Part shown: positions 35,522 to 43,705 of the stretch, piece by piece
Layout of the letters: every line of letters starts with the position of its first letter
Numbering within the stretch: position 1 is the stretch's first letter
Assembly (NCBI GenBank): GCA_015277795.1
Contig: CP063848.1
Coordinates: 1,798,001 to 1,862,000 of the forward strand
DNA: 64,000 nt
Source: Massilia sp. UMI-21
Lineage (GTDB): Bacteria; Pseudomonadota; Gammaproteobacteria; Burkholderiales; Burkholderiaceae_D
Direction of reading: 5' to 3'
The notes under the pieces: model-generated
What the model was told of the DNA's origin: nothing
Database searches by the model: none
Seen by the model: only the letters and a program-made list of their open reading frames with translations
Program-made: the position numbers and the translations under genes

Positions 35522-36254
35522 TACCCTGGCCTCGGTCCAGTCGCAGACCTGCCAGGACTACGAACACATCTTCGTGGACGGCGGCTCCACCGACGGCACC
35601 CTGGACATGATCGCCGCCTACCTGAGCGACAGGCCCGGCAACAAGCGGGTGCTGCGCGACGTCGGCGGCGGCATCAGCCGCGCCATGAACCAGGGCATCG
35701 AAGCGGCCCGCGGCGAATACATCGCCCACCTGCACTCGGACGACTATTACAACGGTCCGGACGTGCTGGCCACCGTCAAGCGCACGTTCGAGCAGGCCAA
35801 GGCGGCCGGGCGCCCGGTCGACTGGGTGTACGGCAATATCCAGATCCTGAAGGACGGCAAGATGGTGCCCCCGTATGCGATGCCCGCCTTTTCCTACCGC
35901 TCTTTCGTGGCCGGGCGCAGTTCGATCCCGCACCCGGCGGTGTTCGTGCGCAAGGCAGCCTTCGAACGCGTCGGCAGCTTCGACGAACAGCTCAAGTACG
36001 CGATGGACATCGACCTCTGGCTACGGCTGGGGGCGGTGTCGCCGCCGGCCATGATCGACCAGCCGCTGACCGTGTTCCGCGACCACGCCGGCAGCGTGTC
36101 TTCGGCCAACCGGATCAAGGCGCGCCAGGAAGAATTCAAGGTGCGCCGGCGCCACATGGACAAGGCGCCGCTGGCCTTCGGTATCTACTGCCTGCGCTAC
36201 CTGAAGCGCCAACGCGCGCTGCAGGCCGAAGCACGTGCCCTGGCGGTCCAGTGA
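35457..36254 (+). CDS. Glycosyltransferase family 2
   Basis: The 265-aa GT-A enzyme starts FSIVTCTWNSAATLADTLAS and has the nucleotide-binding DGGSTDGT, the metal motif HSDDYYN (DxD-like) and a late MDIDLWLRLG. It is of the WcaA/EpsO-like kind that adds a sugar from a nucleotide donor. The ATG at 35457 follows TGGAG and lies inside the end of the upstream gene in another frame. It appears to end the main eps transcript, since a 284-bp AT-rich gap follows. Confidence 0.88.
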   Translation: MQSKPTFSIVTCTWNSAATLADTLASVQSQTCQDYEHIFVDGGSTDGTLDMIAAYLSDRPGNKRVLRDVGGGISRAMNQGIEAARGEYIAHLHSDDYYNGPDVLATVKRTFEQAKAAGRPVDWVYGNIQILKDGKMVPPYAMPAFSYRSFVAGRSSIPHPAVFVRKAAFERVGSFDEQLKYAMDIDLWLRLGAVSPPAMIDQPLTVFRDHAGSVSSANRIKARQEEFKVRRRHMDKAPLAFGIYCLRYLKRQRALQAEARALAVQ

Positions 36255-36288
36255 AACGGTAGCAAACTGACAGCTTTGCGTTTTTGTC

Positions 36289-36324
36289 TTTGCAGGCAAT
36301 TTATGATCGTTAAAAGCCTGCAAA
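36289..36324. repeat. Inverted repeat TTTGCAGGC-N18-GCCTGCAAA in the gap before the heparinase gene
   Basis: Perfect 9-bp arms lie at 36289-36297 and 36316-36324, in the AT-rich gap 36255-36538. It may be a regulator site for the lyase gene. No further gene or clear -10/-35 pair is supported in the gap. Confidence 0.35.
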
Positions 36325-36538
36325 TATTGTTCGGTTAACGTTGAATTTTTATCGTGGGATTTCTGCAAAGCAAGTAAAAAATCTGTGATTTCTTTGGGGA
36401 ATTTGCCTGTATTCAACTTGCTTTGGGTTAGCATAAACCCTGTCGAGTAAGCTGCCAGCAAGCGCAGAACACGTTCTCAAGCCCGCCGGTACAGTCGGTG
36501 CGGCGCATCGATTTCAAGATTTTTCTCGGAGCACCCAC

Positions 36539-38773
36539 ATGCAATTTCAACGGAAGAGCCTGGTCCTGGCCGCTGCTTTCGCCTCGCTGTTCGCGAGCGT
36601 TAACGCGCGCGCCGACTGGGTCCAGTCGACCGATCCCCTGGTCGTGCAGGCCAAGCCTGAAATGAACCAGGTGCAGGCCCAGAACCCGCCCGGCTTCACC
36701 TGGGCCCGCCATGCGAGCGGCCCGGCCAGTTACGAACTCGAGATCACCCCGGTCGGCGGCACGCCGACCAAGGTGGTGGTCGAGCGTAACTGGTACCTGC
36801 CGACCAAGGCGCTGGCCATGGGCAACTACACCTGGCGCGTGCGTCCGGTGGGCAGCAATGACTGGTCGACGCCGCGTACTTTCTCGATCACCAGCCGCTC
36901 GAACGTATTCGAAGTGCCGGACAACGCCACCCTGCGCAAGCGCATCCTGTCGAAAGCGCGCCCGCGCTCGCTCCCGTCGTCGGTGACGCCGTTCTCGACC
37001 TGGAACTACGCCAAGCGCACCACGCTGGAGCCTTACCTGAGCCGCCTCGGCAACGAGGTCAAGGCCCAGATCGCCGCCGTGCCGTCCCTGTCGGACACGC
37101 GCTGGACGATCGTCATCAGCTCGCCGCTGACCGCCGCCATGGCGGCCCAGCAGACCGACGTGCGCCAGCGCATCAACGAGGCCACCCGCCAGATGGAAGC
37201 GGCGGCGCTGATGTGGCGCATGAAGGGCGAGAGCATCTACCTGAACGAAGCCCTGCGCCGCGGCGACGAACTGGCCGCGCTCAACCCGTCCGGCCCGACC
37301 AGCTACGTCAACCAGGACCAGGCCACCCGCCAGATCGCCTGGGGCCTGGCCAAGACCATCGACCTGCTGGCCGGCTCACTCGACGCGACCCGCAAGGCGC
37401 GCTGGCTGGGGTCGATCAAGGTCCGCACCACCGAAATCTACAAGAACCTGGCGGGCGACAACGGCCGCCTCGACCAGTATCCGTTCGACTCGCACGGCAA
37501 CACCAGCCTGGTGTTCATGGTGCTGATCTCGACCCTGACCCTGGGCGACATCCCGGAAGCCCAGACCTGGTTCGATTTCTCGTTCCGCGCCTACGCGCTG
37601 AGCCCGAACCCGTGGGGCGGCCCGGAAGGCGGCTACGCCAACGGCACCGCCTACGCCGAATATGCGGCCGGCTACCTGCTGGCCCTGTGGGACCCGCTGA
37701 CCCATGCCAGCGGCGTGAACTTCTTCGGCAAGCCCTGGACCCTCGGCTTCCTCGACTTCGCGATGGAATTCACGCCGCCGGGCGCGCGCGTGCATGCCTT
37801 CGGCGACGCCTCGGAGACCAAGCCGGATGCGCGCGTGTTCCGCGCCTTCGCCTCGCGCATGTGGTCGCCGCGCGCCTCCTGGTACGTGAAGAACACCACC
37901 GGCATGGAAGATGCGATGTCGCTGCTGCAGGCCGAGTACCCGCTGCCGGTCAGCTATACCACCTACCGCGAAGCGCCGCAGAACTCGGCCTTCTATCCGA
38001 CCGTCGGCTGGGTCGCGATGCACAGCGATCTTGCTTCGTCCTCGCGCATCTCGACCTTCTTCAAGTCCAGCCCCTACGGTTCGTTCAACCACAGCCACGG
38101 CGACCAGAACGGCCTGCTGCTGTCGAGCGCCGGCCAGCCGCTGCTGGTCAAGGCCGGCTGGTACGACTGGTACGGTTCGCCGTACTGGACCGACTGGTAC
38201 CACCAGACCCGTTCGCAGAACGCGATCACCTTCGACGGCGGCAAGGGCCAGATGGTGAACGGCTACCGCGAGCAGCTGCAGCGCAACGGCAGGATCACGG
38301 CCTTCACCGCCCAGCCGAGCTATGACTACGCGGAAGGCGACGCCACGCCCGCGTACGGTGGCCAGTTGACCATGGCCAAGCGCCAGGTCTGGCACCTGCG
38401 CAACGCCGGCAATGCGATCCTGGTGCGCGATCGCCTGTCCAGCACCGTGGCCCGCACCTACGAGTGGAACATGCACACCCCGGTCATCATGGCGGTCGAG
38501 AACGCCCAGAACGTCAAGGTGTCGGCCGGCACCGAGACCCTGTGCGTGCGCTCGCTGAACGCGAACGCCAGCTTCGCCAAGTGGATCGGTCCGGGCGCCA
38601 AGACCAACGTGGTCGAGGACCATGGCGCCTTCTACCTGAAGGCGAACGCCAACACGACCGCCGAGTACCTGGTGCTGCTCGACGTCGGCTGCAAGAAGCC
38701 GAGCGTGAACATCTCCACCTCGGGCTCGGTGCGTACCGTCACCGTGGGCGGCCAGTCGGTAACCATCAACTGA
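36539..38773 (+). CDS. Exported heparinase II/III-type polysaccharide lyase with DUF4962
   Basis: The 744-aa protein has a signal peptide (ends near NARADW). An N-terminal beta domain and a DUF4962-like alpha/alpha toroid follow. From about residue 490 there is a heparinase II/III catalytic domain with FNHSHGDQNGLLLSS and WTDWYHQTRSQNAITFDGG, and a C-terminal beta-sandwich. It would cleave an acidic or amino-sugar polymer in the periplasm or outside, possibly the cell's own exopolysaccharide during turnover or length control. A clear terminator follows at 38842-38875. The substrate is unknown. Confidence 0.83.
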   Translation: MQFQRKSLVLAAAFASLFASVNARADWVQSTDPLVVQAKPEMNQVQAQNPPGFTWARHASGPASYELEITPVGGTPTKVVVERNWYLPTKALAMGNYTWRVRPVGSNDWSTPRTFSITSRSNVFEVPDNATLRKRILSKARPRSLPSSVTPFSTWNYAKRTTLEPYLSRLGNEVKAQIAAVPSLSDTRWTIVISSPLTAAMAAQQTDVRQRINEATRQMEAAALMWRMKGESIYLNEALRRGDELAALNPSGPTSYVNQDQATRQIAWGLAKTIDLLAGSLDATRKARWLGSIKVRTTEIYKNLAGDNGRLDQYPFDSHGNTSLVFMVLISTLTLGDIPEAQTWFDFSFRAYALSPNPWGGPEGGYANGTAYAEYAAGYLLALWDPLTHASGVNFFGKPWTLGFLDFAMEFTPPGARVHAFGDASETKPDARVFRAFASRMWSPRASWYVKNTTGMEDAMSLLQAEYPLPVSYTTYREAPQNSAFYPTVGWVAMHSDLASSSRISTFFKSSPYGSFNHSHGDQNGLLLSSAGQPLLVKAGWYDWYGSPYWTDWYHQTRSQNAITFDGGKGQMVNGYREQLQRNGRITAFTAQPSYDYAEGDATPAYGGQLTMAKRQVWHLRNAGNAILVRDRLSSTVARTYEWNMHTPVIMAVENAQNVKVSAGTETLCVRSLNANASFAKWIGPGAKTNVVEDHGAFYLKANANTTAEYLVLLDVGCKKPSVNISTSGSVRTVTVGGQSVTIN

Positions 38774-38841
38774 GCCGCAGTACACTGAACCGGACGCTGT
38801 CCATCCTGCGCGCCGTGCTAGACTCGGCGCGCAGCACAAGT

Positions 38842-38875
38842 CCCCCCGCGGCAGGCGCTGCGGGGGGATTTTTCT
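38842..38875 (+). terminator. Intrinsic terminator after the heparinase gene
   Basis: CCCCCCGC (38842-38849) pairs with GCGGGGGG (38860-38867) around a 10-nt loop, followed by ATTTTTCTTTT. This is the best canonical terminator in the locus and separates the lyase from the GT14 gene. Confidence 0.8.
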
Positions 38876-38900
38876 TTTGCGGAGCCGACCGGGGAGGGCG

Positions 38901-39758
38901 ATGAAACAGGTGTTCCTGATCTGTGCGCATAAAGACATGGACCAGCTCAATGCGCTGGTCGAGGCCTTGTGCGACCCCGATTTCACCGTCTACGTCCACC
39001 TCGACCGCAAGAGCGCGCTCGACCCCGCAGCGCTGCATCCGGCCGCGCGCCGGGTCGCGCCGCGCATCGAGGTGCGCTGGGGCGGCTTTTCGCAGGTGCA
39101 GGCCACCCTGGTGGCGCTACGCCAGATCCTGCGCGAGCAGCCGGACTTCGACAAAGTCATCTTCCTGTCGGCCCAGGACTTCCCGCTGTTGCCCAATGCC
39201 CTGCTCAAGCGCGAGCTGGCGCGCCTGCAGGATCGCGAGCTGATGGAAACGACGCCGATCGGGCCCGGCGGCTGGAACGTGGGCTTCCGCTACCAGTTCT
39301 TTTACCGGGAAGGCGGCGGGCGTGTGGAGCGCCTGGCCTGCGCGCTGGCCAATCGCCTGCTGCGCCTGGGCGGCCGGCGCCGCGGCATGCCGGACGGCTT
39401 CGTGCCTCACGGCGGCGCCTCGTGGTGGGCGCTGTCGCGCGACTGCCTGGCCGAAGTGCTGCGCCTGCTTGATGCCCACCCGCGCCTGATGCGTTTCATG
39501 CGCACCGTGCAGTGCCCGGACGAGATGCTGTTCCAGACCCTGGTGATGGGCTCGCGCTTCGCCGACCGGGTACTGTCGGACAACTACCGCTACGTCCAGT
39601 GGCCGGAGCAGGGCGCGCGCAACCCCAAGGTCCTGGACGCCGGCGACTTCGAGCGCATCCGCGCCTCGAACGCCCATTTTTGCCGCAAGCTCGACAGCCA
39701 GGCCAGCGCCGGACTGCTGCCACGCTTGGTGCAGTGGAAGGAAAGCCGGGCCGCCTGA
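38901..39758 (+). CDS. Beta-1,6-N-acetylglucosaminyltransferase-like (GT14, core-2/I-branching type)
   Basis: The 285-aa protein has the GT14 layout. It begins MKQVFLICAHKDM, then VYVHLDRKS, WGGFSQVQATLVALRQIL, VIFLSAQDFPLLP and GGASWWALSRD, and ends with CPDEMLFQTLVM. Bacterial members add a branching sugar to surface polysaccharides. The start at 38901 follows GGGAGG. It begins 26 bp after a terminator, so it must have its own promoter or be read through. A 10-bp hairpin follows its stop. Confidence 0.85.
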   Translation: MKQVFLICAHKDMDQLNALVEALCDPDFTVYVHLDRKSALDPAALHPAARRVAPRIEVRWGGFSQVQATLVALRQILREQPDFDKVIFLSAQDFPLLPNALLKRELARLQDRELMETTPIGPGGWNVGFRYQFFYREGGGRVERLACALANRLLRLGGRRRGMPDGFVPHGGASWWALSRDCLAEVLRLLDAHPRLMRFMRTVQCPDEMLFQTLVMGSRFADRVLSDNYRYVQWPEQGARNPKVLDAGDFERIRASNAHFCRKLDSQASAGLLPRLVQWKESRAA

Positions 39759-39779
39759 GGGCAATCCGGCCCGGGCATC

Positions 39780-39804
39780 GTCGGTGTCGCGGCGCGACAC
39801 CGAC
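39780..39804. repeat. Hairpin after the GT14 gene
   Basis: GTCGGTGTCG (39780-39789) pairs perfectly with CGACACCGAC (39795-39804) around a 5-nt loop. There is no T-run, so it is a terminator-like structure or the boundary of the AT-richer islet. Confidence 0.5.
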
Positions 39805-39808
39805 AAGG

Positions 39809-39955
39809 CAAGGACAAGGGCAAGCTCATATCAAGCCTGTACAAGCACAAAAGAATGAGCGAGGACGTCCAGAGATCACGGATGGACATCACCGAACAGC
39901 TGCAGCTATTAAGGCAGGGGTAGGGAAGATCCCGGTAGAAGTTGCAGGGCAGTGA
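39809..39955 (+). pseudogene. C-terminal fragment of a ParB-like (ParB/sulfiredoxin-fold) protein
   Basis: The frame ending at TGA 39953-39955 encodes IKPVQAQKN, then EITDGHHRTAAAIKAG and IPVEV. This is the core of the ParB/sulfiredoxin domain (ITDGHHR-x-AAA-x2-AG-x3-IPVEV). No start or upstream domain is present: going upstream the frame runs into the hairpin and the GT14 3' end in another frame. It is therefore the 3' remnant of a larger gene. Such domains occur in partition proteins and at the C-terminus of polymorphic toxins such as Rhs proteins. I infer a toxin tail from the small AT-rich genes that follow. Confidence 0.55.
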
Positions 39956-39982
39956 ATCAATTGCAGTCCAATTGGAAGAACA

Positions 39983-40318
39983 ATGGCGTTTCTAAGGTTT
40001 TTCGTAGTTCCACCAGGAACCGAAGCCAAACTTACTGAAGATGGGTGGTTCTTTACTTCCACGTCCTCAATTCCTGAGCTTATTGTGGAGAAAGTTGTCA
40101 ATTACTTCGGCACTCCATTTGTTGAGGAGTTTTTAGGAATAAAAAAGTTTGAGGATAAACATACTCAAATAAATGTTATATACGGCATTGCCGGTTTTGC
40201 CAGCGAGATTTCTGTACGTACTGATTTAGGTAAGGCCGCAATCGAAGATTTTCGGTTGCGTTTGGGGGATACAATACAATTCGTTGATCCGGCAGCAAAC
40301 GACACACCGCCCGTATAG
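39983..40318 (+). CDS. Hypothetical protein, AT-rich, possible immunity-type protein
   Basis: I do not recognise this 111-aa cytoplasmic protein. It starts at ATG 39983 after GGAAGAAC and reads MAFLRFFVVPPGTEAKLTEDG, a compact alpha/beta-looking sequence with an acidic tail. No signal peptide or membrane helix is seen. Its codon use is clearly more AT-rich than its neighbours, which suggests transfer. It lies 27 bp after a ParB-like gene fragment, the usual place of an immunity gene after a toxin tail. That role is inference. Confidence 0.55.
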   Translation: MAFLRFFVVPPGTEAKLTEDGWFFTSTSSIPELIVEKVVNYFGTPFVEEFLGIKKFEDKHTQINVIYGIAGFASEISVRTDLGKAAIEDFRLRLGDTIQFVDPAANDTPPV

Positions 40319-40620
40319 ATATTCGAGCCCTACTGGATCCGGTGGCCTGGGACCCGTCGGTTCGGAGCGCGGCAGCAATGGCTCGCTTTACGATTCCAGG
40401 CGCTGCGCATAGCCCACCAAACGGAGTGAAGCCAGTCAGGTGTACAGGGCGCGCTCCTGCGTCGCTTGTCGCCGCGCTTCGCCGTCAGTCAGACGGAATC
40501 TACCCAACCCAACCCCAGCGGCCATGTCAGGCCATTAATAAACAGGCAGAGAAACACTTGTCGCGCGCGCGTGCGCGAGCCAAAATCTCGTCCAGGGAAA
40601 CAATAAATTGGAAGATAGGC
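40319..40620. other. Gap of 302 bp without a supportable gene
   Basis: An open frame runs through it, but its composition and lack of motif argue against coding. I see no repeat or RNA gene. It probably belongs to the decayed islet. Confidence 0.5.
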
Positions 40621-40861
40621 ATGCCATCAATTATTTTAGGTTGGATCAGCATATTATTTGGAATTGGTCTCGGGGGGGCTGGTATTCAGAGCTTTTTATG
40701 ATAGGGTGGTCGAGGTGTCTACACGTTCAGCAGCGACTACCTTTTACTCAATAGAGAAAATGCCGGATGCCTTTTATACATTTGTCGCAATTTATGCCAT
40801 TGGCGCGCTCCTTTGTTTGTGGGCGGGGATCTATTTAATTCGTTCTCGCCGAAAAAAGTAA
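40621..40861 (+). pseudogene. Two-helix membrane protein broken by one extra G in a poly-G run
   Basis: The frame starting at ATG 40621 gives MPSIILGWISILFGIGLGG and then runs through seven G residues (40672-40678) to an early stop. From CTG 40679 the next frame continues LVFRAFYDRVVEVS and ends in a second helix (VAIYAIGALLCLWAGIYLI) and RSRRKK at 40861. Removing one G joins them into a 79-aa protein with two membrane helices. The family is unknown. The break may be real decay, phase variation at the homopolymer, or a sequencing error. GGAAG lies upstream of the ATG. It is AT-richer than its surroundings. Confidence 0.6.
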
Positions 40862-41188
40862 TCGTGGCGCTGGCAAGCTCAGCTTTACCCGCAGTTCGGG
40901 GAAGTTTTACGTCAACGAAACGACAAACGCTCCCCGACGATGGACCAAGCTGCTGAGCGAGCCGGCCTGCCCGAGCGCTGGGCCGACACCAGCGCCAACC
41001 CTCTCTCACTCATGAATCTGCTGGTGAAAGCAAGCGATTCCTCCCGCGCGCCGTGCCGATCGCTTCGGCACTCGCCGCTCGATGTATCACGCAAACGTGT
41101 TCCAGTGCACATTGGCATGTCATTCCTGAAACGTGCGTGCTCCCTGCCGCGCTAGAATCGTCGGGTCTGCCCCATCGATACTGGCCTC
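40862..41188. other. Gap of 327 bp without a supportable gene
   Basis: No full gene, RNA or repeat is seen. One frame gives a short peptide containing KFYVNETTNAPRRW that could be a gene remnant, but it has no start and matches no motif I know. GC content rises again towards the downstream glycosyltransferase. Confidence 0.4.
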
Positions 41189-42406
41189 ATGCGCAAACCC
41201 CTGTCCATTGCCTTCATCGTCCGAGATCCCTTGCCGCCGTTGCGCGCCGATGTGGCGACCCTGTTCGGCGACGAAATGCCGCGCTACGGGGTGAATACCG
41301 AGCTGGTGGGCCAGTCCGGAGGGGAAGCCACGGCGCCATGGCCGGCCGGCGGCATGCACACGGTGGGCAGCCTGAAGTCGCGCTTTGCCAGCGTGCTGTC
41401 GCCGCTGTGGGACCTGCGCGGCCTGCTGCAGGCCCGGCGCACCCAGCGGCCCGACTGCATCCAGGTGCGCGACAAGATCGCCTCCGGCCTGCTCGGGCGC
41501 CTCGCCGCCGCCTTGCTGGGCGTGCCCTTCATCTACTGGATGTCCTTCCCGATCGTCGAAGGCTTCGAGGTGCGGCGCGACGAGATCGGCAGCCGCGGCA
41601 AGGGCCTCAAATGGTTTGCGCATGCCGTGCGTGCGGCGGCCTCGCGCTTCGTGATCTACCGCCTGGTGCTGCCGGGCGCCCGCCACATCTTCGTGCAGAG
41701 CGAGGCCATGGCCGACTGGCTGGCCGGGCAGGGCTTCGCGCGCGCGCGCATGACGGCGGTGCCGATGGGCGTCGACGCCACCCTGTTCGACCGCAAGGCG
41801 GTCGCGCCCAGCGAGGATCCGCGCCTGTCGGGTCGCCGCGTGGTGCTCTACCTGGGCCGCATCGCCCAGTCGCGCCGCTCCGACTTCCTGCTCGAGGTGG
41901 CCGAGGAACTGAAAAAGGACGTCCCCGACCTGCTCCTGGTGATCGCCGGCGACGCCGCCTCCAGCGACGAAATGGACTGGATGCGCGCCGAGATCGCGCG
42001 CCGCGGCGTCCAGGATCACGTGCTGTTGACCGGCTGGCTGCCCCAGCGCGCCGCGCTCGGCTATGCGCTGCGGGCCGAGGTGGGGCTGTCGCCGATTCCG
42101 CGCGGCACCCTGTTCGACGTGTCCTCGCCCACCAAGCTGGTCGAGTACCTGGCGCTGGGCATCCCCAGCGTCGCCAACGATATCCCGGACCAGCAACTGG
42201 TCATCGACCAGAGCCGGGCGGGATTGTGCGCGCCGATGCAGGCGCGGCCGTTCGCGGCCGCGGTGCGGCGTTTGCTGGACGACAAGGCGCTTGCCGCCGA
42301 GTTCGCGAAACGTGGTCCAGCGTACGTAAGCAGCCACCGGACCTATGCTATTCTGGGTCGAATAGTTGCAGAAACGTACACAAAAATCCTCCCGCATGGG
42401 CGCTGA
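41189..42406 (+). CDS. Glycosyltransferase family 4
   Basis: The 405-aa GT-B enzyme starts MRKPLSIAFIVRDPLPPL. It has the donor-site motif VVLYLGRIAQSRRSD, LLVIAGD and the late VSSPTKLVEYLALGIPSVAND, in which Glu is the E of the GT4 E-x7-E region (second half less conserved). It probably adds a sugar to the exopolysaccharide repeat. It resumes the GC-rich coding style after the islet. Donor and acceptor are unknown. Confidence 0.85.
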   Translation: MRKPLSIAFIVRDPLPPLRADVATLFGDEMPRYGVNTELVGQSGGEATAPWPAGGMHTVGSLKSRFASVLSPLWDLRGLLQARRTQRPDCIQVRDKIASGLLGRLAAALLGVPFIYWMSFPIVEGFEVRRDEIGSRGKGLKWFAHAVRAAASRFVIYRLVLPGARHIFVQSEAMADWLAGQGFARARMTAVPMGVDATLFDRKAVAPSEDPRLSGRRVVLYLGRIAQSRRSDFLLEVAEELKKDVPDLLLVIAGDAASSDEMDWMRAEIARRGVQDHVLLTGWLPQRAALGYALRAEVGLSPIPRGTLFDVSSPTKLVEYLALGIPSVANDIPDQQLVIDQSRAGLCAPMQARPFAAAVRRLLDDKALAAEFAKRGPAYVSSHRTYAILGRIVAETYTKILPHGR

Positions 42407-42544
42407 AAAAGCAACACACGCGTTCACGAGGCGCGATATTGTGCGCTTCCTGGAGTAAACACTGTTGTACCATCCAAAACTATTTCTATTTTGCAAACTG
42501 ACGTCCACGCGCACTGAGCGTCCCCCGAAGGAAAGGCATATGGC

Positions 42545-43669
42545 ATGAACCAGGCATCGGCACCGGCAGCGCCAGCGACGACGCACGTGTCGCCACGGGT
42601 GCTCATGCTGGGAACCGAGCCTGGGGGACGCGGCGGCGTCGCCACCGTGGTATCGCTGCTGCGCCAGAACGGCCTGTTCGAGCGCGAAGGCGTGCGCTAC
42701 GTGGCCACCCATGCCGAAGGCTCGCGCATGGCCAGGATCGGCGCCGCCCTCAAGGGCCTGGCGCGTACGCTCGCCTGCCTGGCGCGCCGCCCGGATGTCG
42801 TACACGCCCATGCGGCCTCGAAGGGCAGTTTCGTGCGCAAGTCGGTATTGCTGGCGCTGTCGCGCGCCAGCGGCGCCAGCACCGTATTCCACCTGCACGG
42901 CGCCTGCTTCGACGCCTTCATCGAAGGCTCCAGCCCGCTGATGCAGCGCTGGATCCGCCATACGCTGGAGAGCAGTTCGGTCGTGATCGCGTTGTCCAGC
43001 CGCTGGTCCGCCTACCTGCAGGGCTTTGCGCCGCGCGCCCGGATCGTGGTGATTCCGAATTCGGTGCCGCTGCCGCCCGCGGGCGCGGATCGCGCCGAGC
43101 CGGGCCGCATCCTGTTCCTGGGCCAGGTCGAAGCGCGCAAGGGCATCTATGAGCTGGTCGAAGCGCTGGCCCTGCTCAAGGAGCGCTTCCCGCAGGCGCG
43201 GCTGGCGATCGGCGGCCAGGGCGAGCTCGAGGAGGTGCGGCGTCGCGCGCGCGCGCTGGGCGTGCTCGATCGGGTGGAAGAGCTGGGCTGGGTCACCGCC
43301 CAGCGCAAGCAGGACGAGCTGGCGCGCGCCGCCATGTTCTGCCTGCCCTCGCACGCCGAGGGTTTGCCGATGGCGCTGCTGGAAGCGATGGCGGCCGGCA
43401 AGGCGGTCGTGAGCACCGGCGTCGGCGGCATCCCGGATGCGCTGCGCGACGGCGACAACGGCCTGATGGTCGAGCCGGGCAAGGTGGAGGCGCTGGCGGC
43501 GGCGCTCGGCGCCCTCATGGGCGACGACCGGGAGCGCCGGCGTCTGGGCGCCCGCGCCCGCGCCACCATCGCATCGGAATTCGAGTCCGGCGTCGTGATC
43601 GGACAGATTTCGGCGGTCTATCGAGAACTGCGAAGAACCGGGAAGAACCGGGCGGCAGGCGAGCACTAA
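42545..43669 (+). CDS. Glycosyltransferase family 4
   Basis: The 374-aa GT-B enzyme begins with a short Ala/Pro-rich stretch and VLMLGTEPGGRGGVATVVS. The donor domain has RILFLGQVEARKGIYELVEAL, LAIGGQGELEEV and the E-x7-E motif in SHAEGLPMALLEAMAAGKAV. The second E-x7-E fits retaining GT4 enzymes. The ATG at 42545 follows AAGGAAAGG. It precedes the cytoplasmic lyase gene by 36 bp. Substrates are unknown. Confidence 0.9.
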   Translation: MNQASAPAAPATTHVSPRVLMLGTEPGGRGGVATVVSLLRQNGLFEREGVRYVATHAEGSRMARIGAALKGLARTLACLARRPDVVHAHAASKGSFVRKSVLLALSRASGASTVFHLHGACFDAFIEGSSPLMQRWIRHTLESSSVVIALSSRWSAYLQGFAPRARIVVIPNSVPLPPAGADRAEPGRILFLGQVEARKGIYELVEALALLKERFPQARLAIGGQGELEEVRRRARALGVLDRVEELGWVTAQRKQDELARAAMFCLPSHAEGLPMALLEAMAAGKAVVSTGVGGIPDALRDGDNGLMVEPGKVEALAAALGALMGDDRERRRLGARARATIASEFESGVVIGQISAVYRELRRTGKNRAAGEH

Positions 43670-43705
43670 CAATATTGTGACCAGGTTGCAAAACGGGGGA
43701 AAGCG

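Noticed and set aside
36021..36461. Minus-strand frame of 146 codons in the AT-rich gap before the heparinase gene
   Set aside because: Its 3' half is the antisense of the GT2 gene and it has no motif or ribosome site.
36488..36501. GG-N10-GC spacing (GGTACAGTCGGTGC) before the heparinase gene
   Set aside because: Only the core dinucleotides fit; the -24 and -12 flanks are poor and the region is GC-rich, so chance is likely. The upstream inverted repeat at 36289 keeps it from being dismissed fully.
40862..41010. Short frame with KFYVNETTNAPRRW after the broken membrane gene
   Set aside because: No start, no motif recognised; it may be a gene remnant but I cannot support it.
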